NCBI GenBank assembly: GCA_018713805.1 | Contig: DVOF01000061.1 | Coordinates: 1-7,863 of the forward strand | Source: Candidatus Aphodoplasma excrementigallinarum | GTDB lineage: Bacteria > Bacillota > Clostridia > UBA1381 > UMGS1253 | DNA: 7,863 nucleotides | Reading direction: 5' to 3' | Part shown: positions 1 to 7,300 of the stretch, in pieces | How positions within the stretch are numbered: the stretch's first letter is position 1 | Layout of the letters: each line of letters begins with the position of its first letter | Position numbers and translations under genes: made by a program | Notes under the pieces: generated by a model | Database searches by the model: none | What the model was told of the DNA's origin: nothing | What the model saw: only the letters and a program-made list of their open reading frames with translations

Positions 1-64
1 ATCTCTTCTTCCCCTTCCCTGGATGTCAAATTAAAAGTCCGCCAACCATGTTTCTTTTGATATG

Positions 65-93
65 ATTATACAATTCCGGCAAAAATTTGTCAA
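65..93 (-). promoter_or_regulatory. Perfect-consensus sigma-A promoter pointing off the left edge
   Basis: On the minus strand TTGACA (88-93), a 17-nt spacer and TATAAT (65-70) match the housekeeping consensus at all 12 positions. It lies just beyond the terminator of gene B, so a new unit should begin near position 58. The first 20 bases of the window, read on the minus strand, are purine-rich (AAGGGGAAGAAGAG) and could be the ribosome binding site of a gene whose start lies outside the window. No coding region of that gene can be confirmed here. Confidence 0.8.
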
Positions 94-120
94 CAATCTG
101 CGTCGGCTTGTGGCTTTCGG

Positions 121-158
121 TATATAAAAAACAGGGCGCGATATCCGCGCCCTGTTTT
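121..158 (-). terminator. Rho-independent terminator after gene B
   Basis: A perfect 13-bp stem (128-140 paired with 146-158, GC-rich core CAGGGCGCG) with a 5-nt loop is followed on the minus strand by a T-rich tract ending in TTATATA. The stem begins 11 nt after the TAA of gene B. The other strand also has a T-rich flank, so the structure could work in both directions. Confidence 0.92.
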
Positions 159-168
159 GGATTTTATT

Positions 169-3100
169 TTATTTTTTCTCGGTAAAGACGATTTCCGTCA
201 GCGAGTTCCACATATTTACGGTGTTTCCGTCTCCCAAGAACTTCACATACCGGGCCTTTACGCCCTTCATGTCATAGGCCTCCAGCTCAAGCGTCGTACC
301 GCTTGTCGTCTGCTGGTCGATGACGCGCGTCCAGTTCTCGCCGTCCTCGGAAACATCGAGCGAGAAGGTATATACCCGCTCATGCCCGTTGTGGAAGGCC
401 AGGTACGCCTTGTCAAGCGTCTTGACACTGCCCAGGTCATACGTACCCCACGCCCAGTTTTGCGTGCCTTCCACGGCCCACCGGGTCGACAAATCACCGT
501 CTATGCTCTGCTCAATCCGGTTCTCGTCCGAATCGTTCTGGTACAGCTCATAGATGGGGAGCGCATTCGGGATATCGTGCTGCGGCGGATAGTAGATATT
601 GCCGTTTTCATCCACCTGCCCAATAATTTTCGACGGATTGGAAACATACACCGTCTGTGCGAACCCGTCCCAGTCTACCTTACAATTGAGCGTTTCCGCA
701 ATGAACCGCACAGGTACGAGTGTTCTGTCCTTGAGCTGCATAGCGGGAACGTCGAGCGTAACTTCTTTTCCATCCACCAACGCAGTCGTGTTGTCAATCG
801 AAAGCTGAATTGTCCGGCCATCCTTGTTTGCCGTCACCGTGCGGGTCGCCTCGTCCCAATCCACCGTTGCGCCGAGCTTTTCAAAGATGACGCGCATGGG
901 CACGAGCGTCCGGTCGTTCACCAGCGTGGGCGCAACGTCTGTATAGACAAACTTATTCGCGATACGAAGCGTAATGCCCTCGTCCGCCCTCGGGGCCGGC
1001 TCCGGGAACTGCTTATCCGCCGCCGCGTCCATGTATGTGATCGTGTAGGCGCCAGCCTCGCCCTCAAAGTTGAGCAGGCCGCCCTCCTCGCTCGCAACAG
1101 CCGTCGCAACCTCTGCGCCGTCCCGTATCACGCGGTAGGTGCCGGCCCCGACGTCCGCTACCATGATCTTGTACGTGCCTTCGCCGCTGAAGCTGAATGT
1201 AATGTCATCCTTCGTCCTGCCCTTTTCGAGCGAAAACAGCGCCACGCGGTCTGCAATCTGCGCGCCCACATGTGTGTCCGTTTCAATCAGCGTTGTCGGA
1301 AGTGCGGGCGTATCCGGCTCTGCGTCGCCCATTTGCAGCACGTTTAGGAAGTAGTCCTGTTTCTCCGCTGTTTTCGGCGATACTTCAATCCGCCAGCCGT
1401 CGGACTCATGTGCCTTTGTCATGTCAAGCTGCGTTCCGGCCGGATAATTCTTATCCACGACCCACGCCTCCTGGCCCGGGCCGCCGATTATATTGATTTC
1501 TGTATTGTCCGCCTTTGGCAGAAGTGTGTCAACGGTCATTTTCCCGTTATACCCGTTTTCAGTATTGCGGAACACTGTCCGGTTACCGTCGACCTCCGGC
1601 TCCGTCGGCCCATGCAGCAGCCATGCCTTTTTAAAGTCCTTATTCGAGGAACGCACGCGGTCAAACACAATCAATGCAGCCGGATTTGTATCGTTCTTCA
1701 AATCGAGGAACAGGAAGCTACGCTCATAATCCTCCATCTTGGAAGAATTATATGCCTTTGTAATATCGCCCTTCAGGTACGAATAGTCCGGCTCGAGCTG
1801 GTCGGGACCAAACTCATGTCCTTCGACCTTACCTGTTTCGTTGCCGCCGTTTTTGAAGAAGTCGATATGCGATTGCTCGCTTCCGCCCTCTTTGACCTCC
1901 TGGCCGCCGTCGTTCGTCTGCATGTTGTAGTAGCCGCCCGTTTCATTCGGGTCGTATACCGTAATCGTGTTGTGCGCAATGCTGCGCTTGTTGTAAGCCA
2001 AATCCTGGTCAGTACCGTAGCCCTCATACCGGCCGGAATCATTCGCCAAAATGCCCTTGTAGTAGAGCTGGAAGCTCCCCGCATCCAGATGGTGATGGTT
2101 CGCAAACCAAATCTCATTGATTTTCATATACGCCATCGCAACAGGCGATTCCATGCCGTCGTCCCAGCCCGTACGGGCAATCATTGCACCCTGCGGCGAG
2201 CCGAAGTACTTCGTCTGCGGCAGCTCGGAAAGCGGCCTGCCCCACAAATCCGGGTCGTTGAAGATCAAAAATTCCACCGGGCTCATATTCCCGTGCCCAT
2301 AAGCAAACGTGCTCAGGTACGGGTTCGACCGCATGGCCTCCTGCTTCAGATACGGATCCTGATAATAGTTGCCCGCCAGCATCATAATGCGCTTTAAATC
2401 GTTGGAATATGCGCCGATTTCACTCCCGTTTGTCGTTGCATCGCCGTCACGCATAAGCTGCCCGTCCGGACGGCGCAAATACAGGAACCAGTAGGCCGTA
2501 TACTGCTGGTCGTCGCCAAAAATCCGCTCCTGTCCGAGCGTATCGAAAATCCACGTCGCATTAAAGTCCCACTGCCCGCGGTAGCTGCCGTAGCCGCTCC
2601 CCTGGTGGAACATATGTGACGGATAGGTAAACTTTCTTGCAGGCACATAGTCAGCCAAAAACCGTCCAACTACAACATTGTAAATATCCGGCCGCTCGTC
2701 GTAGACCGCAATTGCAAACGAATTCAAGTCGCGGAGGATCTGCGCCTCGCTCCCGTGGCTCGTCACCGACCCCTGCTTCACCGGGGGCCAGCCAACCTCG
2801 ACGCCGCCCTGTATCAGTTCGATTACCTGGTTAATCATGTTGCTCTTGTCGTTTTCTGACAAAAGCGGATAACACCAGTCGTACACCTCGGAGAGCGTAA
2901 AAATCGCATGGCCGCCGTTGCGGGTATAGTTGTCGTTGTTCGGGTCGATCAGTACGAGCGTATCCATGTAATTCTGGATGGCTTCGATCGCCTTTCTGCC
3001 ATACTCCTCATTACCTTCAGTCACATAGTTGAACGCCCACGCCTCGATCGTGCCGAGCGACTGGTTGTTGACGTTCATCGTGCCGGGCTGCGGCGCGGGA

Positions 3101-4356
3101 AGGATACCGTCCTGGATATCCATCTCCAGCATTTCCCGGTATCTGCGCCATGCCTCCTCGTTCTGCATCTTTGTTGCATTCTCTAATATGGTTGGAATGT
3201 CATCCTTTGTAAAATACAGGCGCGGATGCTCCGGCGGCGGTGTAAACCCCGGCTTCGGATACAGCGTCTCGTCGAGCTTTGTCGCGTCAAATTCCTCTAT
3301 TTGCGCATCGACCCCGACCGGCTTTTTGTCCTGCCCGTGCAGCAGCATAAACTGGTCTACCCTAAAATACCCTGTCGCTGCGCGCAGGCGCACATTCACC
3401 GTATCGCCCGCCTTTATTCCTGTAATCGGCACAAGCTTGCGCCACTCATATGCGTTCTCCGGTGCATTGAGCGCCACAACTTTATAGGCCTCGTTGTTGA
3501 TGGAAACCGCCATCGACTTGTTCGGCGTCGTCGGCTTCGCATAAACCCAGAGGACATACGCGCCGTCCTGGTCAGCCTTGAAATTGAACGCAATCTGCGC
3601 CGGGTCAGTTTCAGCCGGTTTTGTGCCGTGGTCGCCGTCAATGTTGAGCGCCTTCTGGCCGGATGCGTCGTTGTCGGACACTTCAGTAAAGCCGGATATG
3701 ACTGTAGCCTCCTCTGCCTCGAACAGAGCAGTACCATCTTCCAATCCAATGGTTTCTACCAGGCCAGCCGGCGCCACGCTTGGGCGCGGGGTCGCCCCCG
3801 CAATCCCAAGCTGATAATCGTCCGGTACATAAGACGTGTCATTCGTAATGATAAAGCGGTCAAGTACAATCTTGTTGCACTGTCTGCGGCGTATTTTTAC
3901 AGAAACCTCTTCCCCGTCCGACGCCGCCGTTACCGTCGCCAGCTTCATCCATTTCGGCTGCTCCGGAGACGCTTCCAGCATCTTGATATCGTATTTACCG
4001 CCCTGTACAGACAAAAATACGTTCTGCCCGGACATGTTTGCCGTCTCAGCCGTATGGCGCATCCAAATCGTGTATGTGCCCGCCTTGTCTGCCGTAAAGC
4101 TCAAATCCAGATGCGCCGGGTCGTCTGCCGCAGGCTCTGTCTTGTCCTCACTCTTTACCGCCAGGCCTTCTGAATTCGAAAACATTTCGTTTTTCGTCAC
4201 TTCCAGAAAATCTTTGTCAAAGTCCAGATCCTCGGCTTCTACATCCAAAAAGCCGTCCTTTGTCGCCAGTTCCGTCGCTGCAACAACTACCAGATTCGTC
4301 CCCAACGAACCAAAAAGCATCGCAATGGCCAGAATACCGCAAAGCATCTTCTTCAC
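169..4356 (-). CDS. Secreted heparinase II/III family polysaccharide lyase (PL21-like) with binding modules
   Basis: The 1395-residue product is predicted to cleave heparin/heparan-sulfate-like or related uronate polysaccharides by beta-elimination outside the cell. Seen in order: signal peptide (about 1-27); two carbohydrate-binding-like modules (31-190, 207-342); lyase (about 376-1110) opening with the family-typical H-P-R-L-Y-F at 377-382; a copper-amine-oxidase-N-like pair (1127-1240); and an F5/8 type C/CBM32-like domain (1268-1393, with S-I-D-G-D-L-S-T-R-W). Candidate active-site residues are H534, E537, Y589, N753 and H754, with zinc ligands H756, D773 and H795. Their spacing matches Pedobacter heparinase II as I remember its numbering (H202, E205, Y257, N405, H406; H408, D425, H464), apart from loop-length differences. 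The start is GTG: AAGGGGG lies 7 nt upstream, and the ATG three codons later is too far from it. It follows gene A after 40 nt and is probably co-transcribed. Substrate specificity (heparan sulfate or another polymer) cannot be read from sequence. Confidence 0.92.
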   Translation of the reverse strand: MKKMLCGILAIAMLFGSLGTNLVVVAATELATKDGFLDVEAEDLDFDKDFLEVTKNEMFSNSEGLAVKSEDKTEPAADDPAHLDLSFTADKAGTYTIWMRHTAETANMSGQNVFLSVQGGKYDIKMLEASPEQPKWMKLATVTAASDGEEVSVKIRRRQCNKIVLDRFIITNDTSYVPDDYQLGIAGATPRPSVAPAGLVETIGLEDGTALFEAEEATVISGFTEVSDNDASGQKALNIDGDHGTKPAETDPAQIAFNFKADQDGAYVLWVYAKPTTPNKSMAVSINNEAYKVVALNAPENAYEWRKLVPITGIKAGDTVNVRLRAATGYFRVDQFMLLHGQDKKPVGVDAQIEEFDATKLDETLYPKPGFTPPPEHPRLYFTKDDIPTILENATKMQNEEAWRRYREMLEMDIQDGILPAPQPGTMNVNNQSLGTIEAWAFNYVTEGNEEYGRKAIEAIQNYMDTLVLIDPNNDNYTRNGGHAIFTLSEVYDWCYPLLSENDKSNMINQVIELIQGGVEVGWPPVKQGSVTSHGSEAQILRDLNSFAIAVYDERPDIYNVVVGRFLADYVPARKFTYPSHMFHQGSGYGSYRGQWDFNATWIFDTLGQERIFGDDQQYTAYWFLYLRRPDGQLMRDGDATTNGSEIGAYSNDLKRIMMLAGNYYQDPYLKQEAMRSNPYLSTFAYGHGNMSPVEFLIFNDPDLWGRPLSELPQTKYFGSPQGAMIARTGWDDGMESPVAMAYMKINEIWFANHHHLDAGSFQLYYKGILANDSGRYEGYGTDQDLAYNKRSIAHNTITVYDPNETGGYYNMQTNDGGQEVKEGGSEQSHIDFFKNGGNETGKVEGHEFGPDQLEPDYSYLKGDITKAYNSSKMEDYERSFLFLDLKNDTNPAALIVFDRVRSSNKDFKKAWLLHGPTEPEVDGNRTVFRNTENGYNGKMTVDTLLPKADNTEINIIGGPGQEAWVVDKNYPAGTQLDMTKAHESDGWRIEVSPKTAEKQDYFLNVLQMGDAEPDTPALPTTLIETDTHVGAQIADRVALFSLEKGRTKDDITFSFSGEGTYKIMVADVGAGTYRVIRDGAEVATAVASEEGGLLNFEGEAGAYTITYMDAAADKQFPEPAPRADEGITLRIANKFVYTDVAPTLVNDRTLVPMRVIFEKLGATVDWDEATRTVTANKDGRTIQLSIDNTTALVDGKEVTLDVPAMQLKDRTLVPVRFIAETLNCKVDWDGFAQTVYVSNPSKIIGQVDENGNIYYPPQHDIPNALPIYELYQNDSDENRIEQSIDGDLSTRWAVEGTQNWAWGTYDLGSVKTLDKAYLAFHNGHERVYTFSLDVSEDGENWTRVIDQQTTSGTTLELEAYDMKGVKARYVKFLGDGNTVNMWNSLTEIVFTEKK
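178..555 (-). other. F5/8 type C (CBM32-like) domain at the C-terminus of gene B
   Basis: Residues 1268-1393 show the discoidin pattern: S-I-D-G-D-L-S-T-R-W, then Y-D-L-G-S-V-K, then S-E-D-G-E-N-W, then A-R-Y-V-K-F. Such domains usually bind galactose-type or amino sugars, and some bind acidic glycans. Gene A lacks it and has a different C-terminal domain. Confidence 0.85.
637..978 (-). other. Copper-amine-oxidase-N-like domain region in gene B
   Basis: Residues 1127-1240 contain N-D-R-T-L-V-P-M-R-V-I-F-E-K and K-D-R-T-L-V-P-V-R-F-I-A-E-T, each followed by D-W-D. It is the same domain type as in gene A but sits after the lyase, between it and the CBM32-like domain. Confidence 0.85.
3787..4266 (-). 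repeat. Direct repeat copy 2: first binding module of gene B
   Basis: This is the partner of the copy in gene A, in the same orientation and offset by 3433 bp. It encodes residues 31-190 of gene B. The module probably binds carbohydrate, judging from its beta-sandwich sequence pattern and its position at the N-terminus of a lyase. No ligand residues can be assigned with confidence. Confidence 0.9.
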
Positions 4357-4363
4357 AAGCCTG

Positions 4364-4370
4364 CCCCCTT
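4364..4370 (-). promoter_or_regulatory. Ribosome binding site for the GTG start of gene B
   Basis: AAGGGGG lies 7 nt before the GTG at 4356, inside the 40-nt gap between the genes. The in-frame ATG at 4347 would be 16 nt away. Starting at GTG also makes the first 190 residues collinear with those of gene A. Confidence 0.8.
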
Positions 4371-4396
4371 TTTTATTGCAAGACTTCTATCACCTC

Positions 4397-7300
4397 TTAC
4401 TCGGAAAGCGTAAGGTTTTCTACCCAGAAGCTGCCCATAACGCCAACCTCAGTCGATAAAATCATATCGCCGATATTGTCGATCTCCACAGCGCCTGTCC
4501 GGAACGCGAAGTTCTCTGCAACCAGCTCTTCTTCCCCTCCGGTCGGCCATGTCGGCGTCATCCATACGCTGTATGTCTTTTTCGACGCATCCATCTCTAC
4601 CTTGAAGTGGAAGCGGAAGTTTGGCGCAAATTCATAGCCGGAATATACATAGTTGGAGCCATTGCGAATATTGATTTTACCGCCCGAGCACTGGATCAAA
4701 ACATTCGTATTGCCCCAGATACGATCCGTCGCCCCCTGTTCGTCAAACATCAAAACGCCGTTGAATGCGCTGTCCGTGTCCGGGCCAAACACCAGGTCGA
4801 ACTCCGCTGTAACTTTACCTGTGTATTTTTTGCCAAGGTCAAAGTACGACTCGTCTGCAAACACGTCGCCCAGCGACTCAGACGATTCGTAAGCCCCCTC
4901 CGGCGGCTCGGTAATCCCTTCATATGGATCAACCACAAGCGTCGGCTTCTGCGCTATTGTGATATCCTCGTTCTGCATGCTGTGGAAGTTCACCCACAAA
5001 TCCTTGCTCATCATATAGCCCTGGCCAACAAACGAAGATTCATACTCAACGCTGCTTGCGCTGCCGTTTGAGTAACCCTGATAGCCCTGCTGCATCTTGA
5101 AGATCATGTCCGTATTGCCGACATACATCCTTGTGTCATAGAACTGCTGGCTCTCGCTCTGCGAATCCCAGCCGCCAAACATCTTGAGGTTTGCCAGTAC
5201 CGGCATGATTACCATAAAGCTGTCATAGCAGTAGCCCGCTTTGCTGCGGATACCGTAGCCGTCGCTTGCCGCGAACTCAAACATCATACCTTCATAGCCC
5301 AGCATCGGGGAACTTTCGCCCGTTACGATGTAGCAGTCTGCGCCAAAGCCGTTTACAACCGTGCCCTTGTACGTCGCGTCGAGCAGCTTTTCATAGATTC
5401 CATCAATGTCGTCGAGGCCGAGACCCATATATTTGAACGGAATCTTGACGCCCTTGCCCGTGCCGGCCGGGTCGCCCGCCTGCTGGTCGTTGATGCCCTG
5501 GTTCCCGATTAGGACTGCCTCGCCGCCGTTTTCCATCAAATCCTTGCCAGCAGCCGACCACGCGCCGATAATGTTCGTGAAGCCGTACTCTTCCAGCTTC
5601 GCCATATATTCGTCATAATCGAAGGAAGTATAAATCTCATTCAGCTCGTCAGAGCCAAAATACAGTGCAGCCATCAGAACTGTCGGCAGATACGAATGCC
5701 GGTGGTTCGGGTTCCACGTTTTGCCGAAGTTGCCCTTCAGGTCCGGGCCGGTAGCGTAATCATTTTCGTCGTTGTAGCCCCAGTTACCCGCAATAGCAAG
5801 GCACTTCTCCAACAGCTCAATCCGGTCGATTTCATCCTGCGTCAGCTCGTCATAAATCACCGGCGTATTCTTTACCAGCAGAAGCGCCGCCGACACAACG
5901 CTGTGCGACCAGAAGCAGCTCGTCGAGCAAAGCGGCTCGTTCCCGCCCGCAATCAGGCTGCGCAGCAGTGTCAGAGCCGCATCTTTTGCAAGCGTCCCGT
6001 CGGACGCCGCAATCGTTTCGTCCGTCCGCGCAGCAAGCGTCAGGTAATAGAGCGCGTTTGCCGCGCCGGAGCTTGCCTCCTGGTTGGTAAGCGAATAATT
6101 AAACTGCTTGAGGTTGCACGCATAGTCGATTACACTCTGCGTAAAGTGCGGCGCCACTGCATAATTAAGCGCCAACTCCCCTGTTTTCAAATAGCCGAGC
6201 ATACTCTCCACCAATCTGCCATCCGCTTCCGCGTCAATTACTGTGTCTTTGTCCGTAATGAGAATTAAACCGCGGTCGTCCCAGAATACGTTTTTATCGA
6301 GCGATTCCGAAATCGCGCGCAGCGGGAGCATCGTCCGGTCGTGCATGGTTTCCGCGGCAACATCGAGTGTGATCGGCGTGCCATTCACATTCATTTCAGC
6401 CTGCCCAAGCACAATCGAAATATTCTTGCCGTCGAGCGCTACGCTTGCCGTCGACGACGCCTCATCCCAGCCTACCTCCGCGCCGAAGCTCTCTGCAATA
6501 AAGCGGATCGGTACCAGCGTGCGGTCGTTCACCGTCGTTGCAACGACTGCCGCATTGTCCGGGTCGATCATGGTAAGCGTGTTGTTTGCATACGCATTCG
6601 CCGTGTCGAGCAGCAGCGCAACGCCGCCCTCCATCTTCTCAAGGCTGTTCTCCACGTAGGGGTACTCTCCCTTCGATTCTGCCTTGATTACCGGCGCATC
6701 GCCGATATTTGCGCCGCTGAGCCCAAAGTCGCTGTCATCCGGCGTATAGACCGTGCCGTCGTCCGCATTCTTCCCAATCGCAAAGCAGTCGACTGTGAAC
6801 CAGCCGCTCGCCTGAAACAGCTTGATCGTTACCGCTTCGCCCGCCGTCGCGTTGAACGCCGCGATGCCAGCCCAATGGTAAACGCCGTTTTCACCCTTCA
6901 ATTTTACTTCGGTATACTCCGAATCACCGAGCGCATACCACATGCCCTTGTTCGGGGAAGTCGGCTTTACGCGCGTCCAAAGTGCATAAACGCCGTCCTC
7001 CTCCGGAACGAAGGTAAACTCCAGTGCGCCGGCATCCGACTGCGCCGGCGTGGTGAGATGGTCGTTGACGATCGTAACGCTCTCCCCACCAGAAGCAGAC
7101 GAGTCTGCCCCAGCTGTCGCATCCGCGCTGTTAATTGCTACATCCTCTGCTTCGATGAAAGCAACGCCGCCCTTCTGTGTCATTTCCGGAGCAGGCCCGG
7201 ACGGATCCGACGACGGCTTCGGCGTAGCGCCCGCTATACCAAGCGTCCCGTCGTCCGGAACGTAGCTTGCATCGTTCGTGAAAATAAACCGGTCTAAAAC

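Noticed and set aside
22..45. Seven-codon ATG frame on the minus strand downstream of the consensus promoter
   Set aside because: It is very short, has no good ribosome binding site and shows no leader-peptide features such as repeated regulatory codons.
157..1347. Long open frame on the plus strand opposite the end of gene B
   Set aside because: The translation is rich in Arg, His and Val with no recognisable domain. It lies wholly antisense to a gene with clear domains and also runs through its terminator, so it is a shadow frame.
1408..2397. 329-codon open frame on the plus strand
   Set aside because: It is antisense to the conserved heparinase II-like core. Its composition is that of a reverse-complement shadow and no convincing ribosome binding site was seen.
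4357..4396. Possible terminator or separate promoter between the two genes
   Set aside because: The 40-nt gap holds only a ribosome binding site for gene B; no stem with a T tract and no -35/-10 pair was found.
6341..7297. 318-codon open frame on the plus strand
   Set aside because: It is antisense to the binding modules of gene A, is Arg-rich, and has a matching shadow opposite the same module of gene B, as expected from the repeat.
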